NCBI GenBank assembly: GCA_026415995.1
Contig: JAOAGB010000021.1
Coordinates: 1 to 26,721, forward strand
DNA from: Thermodesulfovibrio sp.
Lineage (GTDB): Bacteria > Nitrospirota > Thermodesulfovibrionia > Thermodesulfovibrionales > Thermodesulfovibrionaceae
Direction: 5' to 3'
Length of the DNA: 26,721 nucleotides
The position numbers and the translations under genes are program-made. How positions within the stretch are numbered: position 1 is the first letter of the stretch; each line of letters opens with the position of its first letter. Shown here piece after piece: positions 16,536 to 23,196 of this stretch. The notes beneath the pieces were generated by a model. That model saw nothing but the letters and a program-made list of their open reading frames with translations. It was not told where the DNA came from and did not search any database.

Positions 16536-17392
16536 TGATAAAAAATTTTATTTTCATACTAATTATTTTATTTTTGCTGTGTAGCTGTAAAACTATTGAT
16601 ATTAATAAAGCCATAGATATGACCTTTACTACTATTCAAGCTACAGAAAGGGCAGCAAGACCGATCTCAGATGAAGAAGAGTATTTTGTCGGAAGGGCTG
16701 TGGCAGCAAGACTTCTGCAGTACTATCCCCTTTATGAAAATTATAAGCTAACTAATTATATAAATTTAATTGGTAAAACAATTGTTCTACATTCTGAAAA
16801 ACCTTTTACCTTTGGAGGATATCATTTTGCAGTACTAAATACTAATGAAATTAATGCCTTTGCTTGTCCTGGAGGTATAATATTGCTTACAAGAGGGATG
16901 ATTCAACTTGCCCAGAGTGAAGATGAACTTGCTGCTATTCTTGCTCATGAGATTGCCCACATAAATCACCGTGATGGAATAAATTCAATTAAACAGGCGA
17001 GATGGACAGAGGCACTTGCAATTATAGGCACAAAGGCAGCAAAACAGTATGGTTCTGATGAATTTGTTAGACTATTAAATATTTTTGAGGGTTCAATTGA
17101 TGATATTTTAAAAACTCTTGTGGTGAACGGATATGGCAGAGGACAGGAAATCTCTGCAGATGAAAAGGCTTTATTATATCTTGTAAAGGCAGGATATGAT
17201 CCCAAGTCATTAATAAACTTTCTTGAGAGGATGAAACAATATGGTTCTACTTACAATGTGGGAATTTTTAAAACACATCCGCAGTCGGAAGATAGAATAA
17301 AGAATATTAAGGAAAAAATTCCTTCTACAAATTTAGACCCGAACATTTTAAAAAATAGGATTACCAGATTTAACCATTTTGTAAAAAACTGA
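16535..17392 (+). CDS. M48 family metalloprotease, lipoprotein
   Basis: 285 residues. Lipoprotein signal with a lipobox-like LCSC (Cys18 as acylated residue; Cys16 is also near). The zinc motif HEIAH (138-142) lies in AAILAHEIAHINHRD, with the third ligand E205 in GQEISADEKA (ExxAD). This is the BepA/LoiP-like branch of M48, periplasmic proteases attached to the outer or inner membrane that degrade misfolded outer-membrane proteins. It is the last gene of the cyclase-SH3-protease operon. The divergent operon encodes a predicted outer-membrane barrel, a plausible client, although this is speculative. Confidence 0.9.
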   Translation: MIKNFIFILIILFLLCSCKTIDINKAIDMTFTTIQATERAARPISDEEEYFVGRAVAARLLQYYPLYENYKLTNYINLIGKTIVLHSEKPFTFGGYHFAVLNTNEINAFACPGGIILLTRGMIQLAQSEDELAAILAHEIAHINHRDGINSIKQARWTEALAIIGTKAAKQYGSDEFVRLLNIFEGSIDDILKTLVVNGYGRGQEISADEKALLYLVKAGYDPKSLINFLERMKQYGSTYNVGIFKTHPQSEDRIKNIKEKIPSTNLDPNILKNRITRFNHFVKN

Positions 17393-17416
17393 ATAGAAGA
17401 ATTAAAAATTAAATTT

Positions 17417-18094
17417 CTAATTATGAGTTGGTAAGTTTAATATCTCTGCATTTTCTCCATGATTTAAGATATCTAACATGGCAGTAATAGATTTGAAATG
17501 GAATGTATTAAATGCTTCGGGATTCTTTAGTTCACCAATATTAAATGCTGATAGAAAAATTAAGGATTTATAAATTTTTTTCGATGTTTTCAGTGAAACA
17601 ATAGGATTTGCTGCTGTTTGTTCAAAAAACCTGTCACTTATTTTTCTCACTTTTTTATTAATTGTCATAATCTGAATCCAATAAAATCGATCAATTATTC
17701 TGTCTGCTTTCAGTTCAAAAATCATGTGTTGAACAGAATTTAAATTTCTTATATCATTATGAAGAATGGCATCAGCGGCTAAATGAGTTAGAAATCCATA
17801 GGCAAATGATTTCTCTTCTGGCGTTTTTGCTTCCTGAAGTAGATTTAATCCTGTTTTCCATGAATGTGGATTTTTTTCATCAGGTAAAAATTTTTTACCA
17901 ATTACTGTATCGGGAATAATATTTCCATATATGAAATAATCCTTGCAATTTCTTATAATCGGCAATAAAGATAAAGGTATTAGATGAGATAGGTTAAATA
18001 TTTGTTGAGATAAATAGGCATGGGTTAGAGGACCCCATGCATAGGAATATTCAGGAACAACTAATAGAAAAAGTATAGGAATAATCCACACCAT
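17417..18094 (-). CDS. Zinc-dependent phospholipase C-like protein
   Basis: 225 residues from ATG at 18094. The signal peptide is removed after Ala19, leaving Trp at the mature N-terminus (SYAWGPLTHAYL). In the zinc-dependent phospholipase C/S1-P1 nuclease fold the N-terminal Trp binds zinc. Other likely ligands are GNIIPD, HSWKTG and FLTHLAADAILHND. The substrate is not evident. A TTG two codons upstream is also open, but AGAGG is 7 bases from the ATG and only 2 from that TTG, so I chose the ATG. It overlaps the pth stop (TGATG) and ends the minus-strand housekeeping run. Confidence 0.82.
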   Translation of the reverse strand: MVWIIPILFLLVVPEYSYAWGPLTHAYLSQQIFNLSHLIPLSLLPIIRNCKDYFIYGNIIPDTVIGKKFLPDEKNPHSWKTGLNLLQEAKTPEEKSFAYGFLTHLAADAILHNDIRNLNSVQHMIFELKADRIIDRFYWIQIMTINKKVRKISDRFFEQTAANPIVSLKTSKKIYKSLIFLSAFNIGELKNPEAFNTFHFKSITAMLDILNHGENAEILNLPTHN

Positions 18095-18663
18095 CAGCAA
18101 TCCTCTCTGTTATAAATACTCATAGCTTTATCAACACCTTCAGTTATTATAGTAACAATAGAGTCTATGGCTTTTGAAATTTTCTGTTTTATTAAAGTTT
18201 TTTGTTCCTTTGAAAAGGGGCTTAGAACATAATCAGAAGTTTCCATATTATGTTCTTTACCAATACCAATTTTAACACGAATAAAGTCTCTTGTTCCTAA
18301 GAGGTCAATGATTGACTGTACCCCTTTGTGTCCACCAGAAGAGCCATTTTTTTTAATTTTTATTCTTCCCACTGGCAAGTCAAGGTCATCATGAATGACA
18401 ATAAGAGAATTGGGAAGATTTTTTAATATTCTTTCATCAGCTATTTTTCTAACAGCTCTACCGCTTAGATTCATGTAAGTCAAAGGTTTTATTAAAGCCA
18501 CCTCTTTACCTTCAATGTTTCCCCGACTAATCAAATAATCATCTTTTTCATTAAAATCTAAGTTATATTTCTCTGCTAATTTATCAACTACCATAAACCC
18601 TATATTATGCCTTGTTTTACTGTATTTTCTACCCGGATTCCCTAAACCAACTATTAGATTCAT
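18094..18663 (-). CDS. pth: Peptidyl-tRNA hydrolase
   Basis: 189 residues, standard length. It recycles peptidyl-tRNA released by stalled ribosomes. Key motifs are VGLGNPGRKYSKTRHNIGFM (containing N10 and catalytic H20), KPLTYMNLSG, VIHDDLDLPVG and the loop GSSGGHKGVQSI. It starts 8 bases after the rplY stop and overlaps the next gene by one base. The pairing with rplY and prs is a common bacterial cluster. It has no clear Shine-Dalgarno. Confidence 0.97.
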   Translation of the reverse strand: MNLIVGLGNPGRKYSKTRHNIGFMVVDKLAEKYNLDFNEKDDYLISRGNIEGKEVALIKPLTYMNLSGRAVRKIADERILKNLPNSLIVIHDDLDLPVGRIKIKKNGSSGGHKGVQSIIDLLGTRDFIRVKIGIGKEHNMETSDYVLSPFSKEQKTLIKQKISKAIDSIVTIITEGVDKAMSIYNREDC

Positions 18664-18671
18664 TCAAGATA

Positions 18672-19316
18672 CTATTCTTGTTCTTCTTCCTTAGCTTTTT
18701 TACCTTTTTTGATAACCTCCGGTTCCACTGTTTCCTCTGTAGAAGGAGCTATTTCAGCCTCTTCTGCCTCTACAGTTACAGTAGCTATTACTTCGTCTGG
18801 GTCAGAAAGAACTTTTATACCCTCTTCAAATTTTATATCCCTCACATGAATGGCATCTCCAACTTCTAACTCAGAGACATCTACTTCTATGTGTCCAGGT
18901 ATTTTTTCAGGAATTGCTTCAATCTCAATTTCTGGTATCCCGTGTTGTAGTACTCCCTTATCCTGCCTTACTCCGATAGGTTCTCCTATTAACATTACAG
19001 GGACTGTTACTCTGATTTTTTCTGTTGCACTAACTTCCATAAAATCAACATGTAGTAATTTACCTGTAATTGGGTCTACTTGATAGTCCTGCAGAATTGC
19101 CTGTTTTTCACCATTCTCAAATTTCAGAGTCACGAATAATTTTTCTCTTGTAGCAATATTCATGAAAGGTAATATTTCCTTTGATGCGATCTGGATAGGT
19201 GCCGATTGCCCAGCTCTATAAATAATACAGGGAATAAATCCCTCTCTTCTTAATTGTCTTGCTGCACCTTTTCCCTTTTTTTCTCTTTTCAGAACATTAA
19301 GAACAAATTTTTCCAT
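18672..19316 (-). CDS. rplY: Large ribosomal subunit protein bL25, CTC/TL5 type
   Basis: 214 residues, the long two-domain form. The N-terminal 5S rRNA-binding domain (about 1-92) has EKKGKGAARQLRREGFIPCI and LLHVDFMEV. The C-terminal TL5-like beta domain (about 95-185) has the usual GVRQDKGVLQH and IPGHIEVDVSELEVGDAIHV. An acidic and lysine-rich tail (about 185-214) is extra. AAAGGAGGAG sits just before the ATG. It follows prs by 14 bases. CTC-type L25 binds 5S rRNA and is linked with stress in several bacteria. Confidence 0.96.
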   Translation of the reverse strand: MEKFVLNVLKREKKGKGAARQLRREGFIPCIIYRAGQSAPIQIASKEILPFMNIATREKLFVTLKFENGEKQAILQDYQVDPITGKLLHVDFMEVSATEKIRVTVPVMLIGEPIGVRQDKGVLQHGIPEIEIEAIPEKIPGHIEVDVSELEVGDAIHVRDIKFEEGIKVLSDPDEVIATVTVEAEEAEIAPSTEETVEPEVIKKGKKAKEEEQE

Positions 19317-19330
19317 ATTTCACTCCTCCT

Positions 19331-20275
19331 TTAAACAAATAATGAACTAATTGAAGTTTCTTCATTAATTCTTTTTATTGCTTCACCTAAAAGATGAGCC
19401 ACTGTGAGCACTTCTATTTTAGGACATTTTTCTTTTTTATCTCCAACAGGAATAGTATCAGTAATAATTATTTTTTCTAACACAGAGGCATTTAATCTAT
19501 CAATAGCAGGACCGGATAAAACTCCATGTGTTGCTGCTGCAAAAACTCTTCTTGCTCCCTTTTCCTTCAAGGCTAAGGCTGCTTGAGTAATTGTTCCTGC
19601 TGTATCAATCATATCATCAATAAGCAAGGCATCTTTTTCCTTTACATCTCCGATAACATGCATTACTTTTGATATATTAGGTGCATCTCTTCTTTTATCT
19701 ACTATTGCAAGAGGTGCATTAATTTTTTTTGCGAAAACCCTTGCTCTTTCCGTTCCTCCTGCATCAGGCGATACTACAATTATGTTGTCAAGCAGATTAT
19801 TTTTCTTTAAATAATCTAACATTACTGGTATTGCAAGAAGATGGTCAACGGGAATATCAAAAAAACCTTGAATTTGCCCAGCATGTAGGTCAATTGCAAG
19901 AACTCTATTTGCTCCAGCAACAGTTATTAAGTTAGCGATTAGTTTGGCAGAGATAGGCACTCGTGGCTGTACTTTCCTATCCTGTCTTGCATATCCATAG
20001 TAAGGTATAACAGCAGTAATTCTTCTTGCTGAGGCTCTTTTAAGTGCGTCAATGATAAGTAGAAGTTCCATAAGATTTTGGTTTACAGGGGTGCATGTGG
20101 GCTGAATAACAAAGGCATCGGAACCTCTTATGTTTTCTTTAATCTGCACCATTATTTCGCCATCACTAAAGGTTGTTACTGTAGTTTCTGTAATGGGAAT
20201 CTGAAGATAATTACTTACTTTTTGAGCAAGTTCAGGATTAGCGTTTCCTGTAATCAGACGTATTCCATCTGGCAT
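19331..20275 (-). CDS. prs: Ribose-phosphate pyrophosphokinase (PRPP synthase)
   Basis: 314 residues, full length. It makes PRPP from ribose 5-phosphate and ATP for nucleotide, His and Trp synthesis. Visible motifs are GNANPELAQKV, the ATP site YYGYARQDRK, DLHAGQIQGFFDIPVDHL, the flexible loop SPDAGGTERARVFAK and the PRPP-binding loop LLIDDMIDTAGTI. A TAGGAGAT ribosome binding site precedes the ATG. Upstream is a terminator hairpin after tRNA-Gln, so expression depends on read-through or on a promoter I do not see. Confidence 0.97.
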   Translation of the reverse strand: MPDGIRLITGNANPELAQKVSNYLQIPITETTVTTFSDGEIMVQIKENIRGSDAFVIQPTCTPVNQNLMELLLIIDALKRASARRITAVIPYYGYARQDRKVQPRVPISAKLIANLITVAGANRVLAIDLHAGQIQGFFDIPVDHLLAIPVMLDYLKKNNLLDNIIVVSPDAGGTERARVFAKKINAPLAIVDKRRDAPNISKVMHVIGDVKEKDALLIDDMIDTAGTITQAALALKEKGARRVFAAATHGVLSGPAIDRLNASVLEKIIITDTIPVGDKKEKCPKIEVLTVAHLLGEAIKRINEETSISSLFV

Positions 20276-20301
20276 TTTTAAATCTCCTAAAAATAAAAAT
20301 T

Positions 20302-20318
20302 ACCCTCTGGCCGAGGGT
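20302..20318 (-). terminator. Terminator hairpin between tRNA-Gln and prs
   Basis: A 6-bp stem (ACCCTC / GAGGGT) with a 5-nt loop. On the minus strand an A run before it and AATTTTTATTTTT after it extend pairing and provide the U tract. It lies 11 bases beyond the tRNA 3' end and would also end plus-strand transcription (six Ts follow). It sits directly before the prs ribosome binding site. Confidence 0.78.
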
Positions 20319-20328
20319 TTTTTATTCA

Positions 20329-20400
20329 CTGGGGAGGCAGGATTCGAACCTGCGAATGGCGGATCCAAAATCCGCTGCCTTGCCGCTTGGCGACTCCCCA
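20329..20400 (-). tRNA. tRNA-Gln (anticodon TTG)
   Basis: 72 bases, full cloverleaf. The acceptor stem is TGGGGAG / CTCCCCA with G as discriminator, the D stem GCC/GGC, the anticodon stem GCGGA/TCCGC around loop TTTTGGA (anticodon TTG), and the T stem GCAGG/CCTGC with loop TTCGAAT. CCA is not encoded. The T1-A72 first pair is typical of tRNA-Gln. It lies between ispE and prs, a placement known from several bacterial lineages. Confidence 0.96.
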
Positions 20401-20434
20401 ATTATTTTTTATCAATATAAAGTCAAACTTACTA

Positions 20435-21283
20435 TTAGGAAATAAGAGTTTGCACAACTCTAACCCAGTATCCATCAAATCTTTCAGCGGCAGATAAAGC
20501 TTCCTCTTTGCTCTTAAAGAGACCAAAAACTGTAGAACCACTTCCACTCATTAAGCTAACCTTAGCACCAGCGTTTAACAACCTTTTTTTCAACCTATCT
20601 ATCTCATTAAATCGTCTTATAACAGGCTTTTCAAGGTCATTCCAGAGATAGATATTATCAACAGCTCCCTTGCAAAGCAGATCGTATAACTGCCAAATAT
20701 TATTATTTATCTTTTCATAATTTTCTGTCAATTGACTTTTTATATTAAGTGATTCATATGCCCAACCTGTAGAAATACCAAAATGAGGCTTTATAAGTAA
20801 AAGATTATAGCTCTTTTCAATTCGAAGAGGTTTTATTATTTCACCTTTCCCTTCAACAATACAGATAGGAAGATAGAAGAAAAAAGAGATGTCACTTCCT
20901 AAGGAGGAACTTAAGCTAAGAAGTTCATGTGAACTTAAATTAATTTCCCATAACTGATTGAGAGTTTTAAGTGTAGCATAGGCATCGGAACTTCCACCTG
21001 CCAATCCTGCTCCGATGGGAATTTCTTTTTTTATAGTTATTTTTATTCCTTTTTTTATTCCGGTATAATCCTGTAATGCTTTAACCGCTTTGTAAACAAG
21101 ATTATTTTCTTTTCTAATAGGAGCACTACATATAATCTCTATTTCATCTGCTTCTTCGAATATAAGAGTGTCATATAAATCTATAGCTTGAATGAGAGAG
21201 ATTATATCGTGATATCCATCGGGTCTTTTCCTTAAAACAGATAATGACCAATTTATCTTGGCTGGGGTTTTTATGGTTAACAT
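20435..21283 (-). CDS. ispE: 4-diphosphocytidyl-2-C-methyl-D-erythritol kinase
   Basis: 282 residues. IspE phosphorylates CDP-ME in the MEP isoprenoid pathway. The N-terminus TPAKINWSLSVLRKRPDGYH holds the catalytic-site Lys K9. The GHMP kinase ATP loop is PIGAGLAGGSSDA (89-101). The C-terminal motif is LMSGSGSTVFGLF. The start overlaps the TPR gene stop by one base (TAATG), so translation is coupled. The tRNA-Gln gene begins about 35 bases after its stop. Confidence 0.96.
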   Translation of the reverse strand: MLTIKTPAKINWSLSVLRKRPDGYHDIISLIQAIDLYDTLIFEEADEIEIICSAPIRKENNLVYKAVKALQDYTGIKKGIKITIKKEIPIGAGLAGGSSDAYATLKTLNQLWEINLSSHELLSLSSSLGSDISFFFYLPICIVEGKGEIIKPLRIEKSYNLLLIKPHFGISTGWAYESLNIKSQLTENYEKINNNIWQLYDLLCKGAVDNIYLWNDLEKPVIRRFNEIDRLKKRLLNAGAKVSLMSGSGSTVFGLFKSKEEALSAAERFDGYWVRVVQTLIS

Positions 21284-22944
21284 TATTTTCTGATAAATGG
21301 CTCTATTTCTTTTATTTTGCCTTCTACTCTTTCTTTTAATCCAGGTTCTTTTTCATGATATTTGATCGCCTCTTGCCATACATCAAAGGCATTTTTATGC
21401 TGTCCAAGAGCCTTATATACATCCCCAAGATGTTCAAGAATAACAGGGTCATCTTTAACATATTTAACTGCTTCAAGCATATATTTCAATGCCTTATCCT
21501 TTTCTCCAAGCTTGAAATAAACCCATCCTAAACTATCAAGATAGTAACCATTATTAGGCTTTATCTTGATAGCTTTTTCTATTAGTAAAAGAGCTTCTTG
21601 AAGATTTATCCCTCTGTCTGCATAACTATATCCAAGATAGTTAAGAGCTTCTGCATGATCAGGTTTAAGATTAATAACTTTTTTCATAAATTTTTCAGTT
21701 TCCTCAAACTTTCCTAATTTATCAAATAAGACACCTGCTATAAAGTTTATATCTGGATTTTCAGAAAATTTAACAAGGGCTTTTTCAACATAAGCCTTTG
21801 CTTTATCATAGTTTTTTAAGTCTAATGCGGTTTCTGTAGCATATACGTAAATATCGGGTACATCTTCAGAGAATTGAAGAATTTCATCATAAATATTCAA
21901 AGCCTCATTAAGCTTTTTTTGCTTAAGATAAACAGTAGCTAAATTTAAAAAAGCATTTACCTGTCTTGGATTAATGGAAATAATTTTTTTTAGGATATTC
22001 TCTGCTTCAGTATATTTTTCAGTTTCAATATAAATTAAGGAAAGATAATACATGAGATTTAAATCTCCAGGATGTTTAGATAATAAGTAATTAATTTCTT
22101 CTGATGCTTTATCATACTGTTTTGTTTGTAGATAAAGGAGGGCAAGTCTTTCACGAATAAGTTCGGATTCGGTTTTTTGTTTTTTTAAGGTTTCCAGTTG
22201 TTCAATAGCCTGACTGTAAGATTTTTGAGAGAAATATAGATTGGTCAATCTTTCTCTTGCAAATAGGTTTTCTGGATTTATTTGCAATGCCTTTTTAAAG
22301 TAAGCTTCTGCTTCTTTTGTATTTCCTAAAAGTTCTTCTACTACCCCGAGATTTGTATAGGCAGGTTCATAATCAGGATTTATCTGAGTAATCCTTTGAA
22401 AGGACTCTTTAGCATTGCGGAAGTCCTTTTTTTCAATATAAATTATGCCTAAGAAATGAAGAGCCATAAGGTTTTCATCGTCTTCATTGAGAATTTTTTT
22501 AAAATTTTCTAAAGCCCTATCAAGTTTTCCAACTGCAAGATAAAGGTTACCAATTCTTGAGAGAGTTTCTATTTTATTTGGGATTCTGTCAAGAATCTTT
22601 TCATAAATGCTTATAGCTTCTTCGGTTTTCTTTTCTTTTATATAAATGGAGGCAAGTACTCTTAAAGCTTCCACATTTTCAACAGAGTCATCCAATACTT
22701 CTTTAATGTATTCCTTCGCTTTTTCAGTATTATCTGCTTTTAGATAAGCATCGGAAAGAATGATTTTTAAAAATTTTGAGGAAGGGTCTTTTTTTAATGC
22801 CTCCTCATAATAGGAAATGGCAGAGTTTATATCACCATTTATGGCAGAGTAATATCCAGCCATAAAATTAAAATAAGAATTTTCCTCTTGAGCAAACACT
22901 GAAAAAGGAATAAAAAAAATAAATAAAAATATCAAACGCCGCAT
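21283..22944 (-). CDS. Secreted TPR-repeat protein
   Basis: 553 residues. The signal peptide is about 1-18 (MRRLIFLFIFFIPFSVFA, then QEEN). The remainder is a solenoid of roughly 14 TPR units of 34 residues, each with the W/L-G-Y-A-P pattern, e.g. YYEEALKKDPSSKF, YEPAYTNLGVVEELLGNTKE and NNGYYLDSLGWVYFKLGEKD. No enzyme domain is seen. It is probably a periplasmic or outer-membrane-associated scaffold. It is coupled to ispE by a one-base stop/start overlap. A possible leaderless promoter has AATAAT 6 bases before the ATG but a poor -35. Its upstream region carries the hairpin/cysteine-peptide transcript, whose terminator lies 33 bases before the ATG. Confidence 0.88.
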   Translation of the reverse strand: MRRLIFLFIFFIPFSVFAQEENSYFNFMAGYYSAINGDINSAISYYEEALKKDPSSKFLKIILSDAYLKADNTEKAKEYIKEVLDDSVENVEALRVLASIYIKEKKTEEAISIYEKILDRIPNKIETLSRIGNLYLAVGKLDRALENFKKILNEDDENLMALHFLGIIYIEKKDFRNAKESFQRITQINPDYEPAYTNLGVVEELLGNTKEAEAYFKKALQINPENLFARERLTNLYFSQKSYSQAIEQLETLKKQKTESELIRERLALLYLQTKQYDKASEEINYLLSKHPGDLNLMYYLSLIYIETEKYTEAENILKKIISINPRQVNAFLNLATVYLKQKKLNEALNIYDEILQFSEDVPDIYVYATETALDLKNYDKAKAYVEKALVKFSENPDINFIAGVLFDKLGKFEETEKFMKKVINLKPDHAEALNYLGYSYADRGINLQEALLLIEKAIKIKPNNGYYLDSLGWVYFKLGEKDKALKYMLEAVKYVKDDPVILEHLGDVYKALGQHKNAFDVWQEAIKYHEKEPGLKERVEGKIKEIEPFIRK

Positions 22945-22977
22945 ATTAGTATTATTGCACAGTATAGAATAATAAAA

Positions 22978-23003
22978 AAAGGGGAGAAAAAATTCCCCCC
23001 TTT
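22978..23003 (-). terminator. Strong intrinsic terminator after the cysteine peptide
   Basis: Minus strand: a 10-bp stem (AAAGGGGGGA / TCTCCCCTTT with one G-U pair), a 6-nt loop and a run of seven Ts followed by ATTATT. It begins 14 bases after the peptide stop. It defines a transcript of about 165 nt from the promoter at 23147-23174. Confidence 0.9.
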
Positions 23004-23017
23004 AAACCTTTTTTACT

Positions 23018-23077
23018 TTAGCAGGAACCTTTACATTTGCAGGTAGGCATAGCTTTACCTGATACCTTTTTAATCAT
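23018..23077 (-). CDS. 19-residue cysteine-rich peptide
   Basis: The ORF encodes MIKKVSGKAMPTCKCKGSC. GGGAGGTG sits 4 bases before the ATG (GGAGG 6 bases away), an optimal ribosome binding site. The basic N-terminal part is followed by a CxCxxxC tail ending at the C-terminal Cys, which could bind a metal or be a modified peptide core. A promoter, a structured leader and a terminator surround it, so this looks like a dedicated mini-gene. No maturase, transporter or toxin partner is in the window. An in-frame ATG six codons upstream (in hairpin 3) would give a 25-residue form. It could also be a leader peptide for attenuation. I do not recognise the family. Confidence 0.62.
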   Translation of the reverse strand: MIKKVSGKAMPTCKCKGSC

Positions 23078-23085
23078 GATACACC

Positions 23086-23142
23086 TCCCTTTCATAGGGA
23101 TTTAAACCTCTTCATGAGGTCTTTTAGAGCTTCATGCTCTAA
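23086..23142 (-). ncRNA. Tandem three-hairpin structured leader with AUGAA loops
   Basis: Read 5' to 3' on the minus strand: UUAGAGC-AUGAA-GCUCUAA (7-bp stem, 23142-23124), ACCUC-AUGAA-GAGGU (23120-23106) and UCCCU-AUGAA-AGGGA (23100-23086). The pentaloops are identical and start exactly 20 nt apart. The stems differ completely in sequence, yet each is fully self-complementary, which points to selection for structure. The 3' arm of hairpin 3 (AGGGA) overlaps the Shine-Dalgarno of the cysteine peptide, so folding could restrict ribosome access. The first hairpin is at the expected 5' end of the transcript. It is not a riboswitch I recognise. Confidence 0.72.
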
Positions 23143-23146
23143 CTAA

Positions 23147-23174
23147 ATTATACCAATTTTTTGTAAAAAAACAA
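23147..23174 (-). promoter_or_regulatory. Sigma-70 promoter of the hairpin/cysteine-peptide transcript
   Basis: Minus strand: perfect TATAAT (23152-23147) with TTGTTT 16 bases upstream (23174-23169); an alternative TTGTTG has a 19-base spacer. The start is expected near 23140, within the first stem. It overlaps the divergent radA promoter. Confidence 0.7.
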
Positions 23175-23190
23175 CAAAATAAATTATCAT
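23161..23190 (+). promoter_or_regulatory. Promoter of radA, leaderless type
   Basis: TTGTAA (23161-23166), 18-base spacer, TATCAT (23185-23190). The radA ATG begins 6 bases later at 23197, with no Shine-Dalgarno sequence. The -35 regions of this promoter and the opposite-strand promoter overlap. Confidence 0.6.
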
Positions 23191-23196
23191 TAACTC

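Noticed and set aside
17393..17416. AT-rich repeats between the M48 gene and the phospholipase-like gene as a terminator
   Set aside because: The possible stem is A/T only and too weak to support a terminator call.
18094..18100. TTG start two codons upstream for the phospholipase C-like protein
   Set aside because: AGAGG is only 2 bases from the TTG but 7 from the ATG, and the ATG gives the common TGATG overlap with pth.
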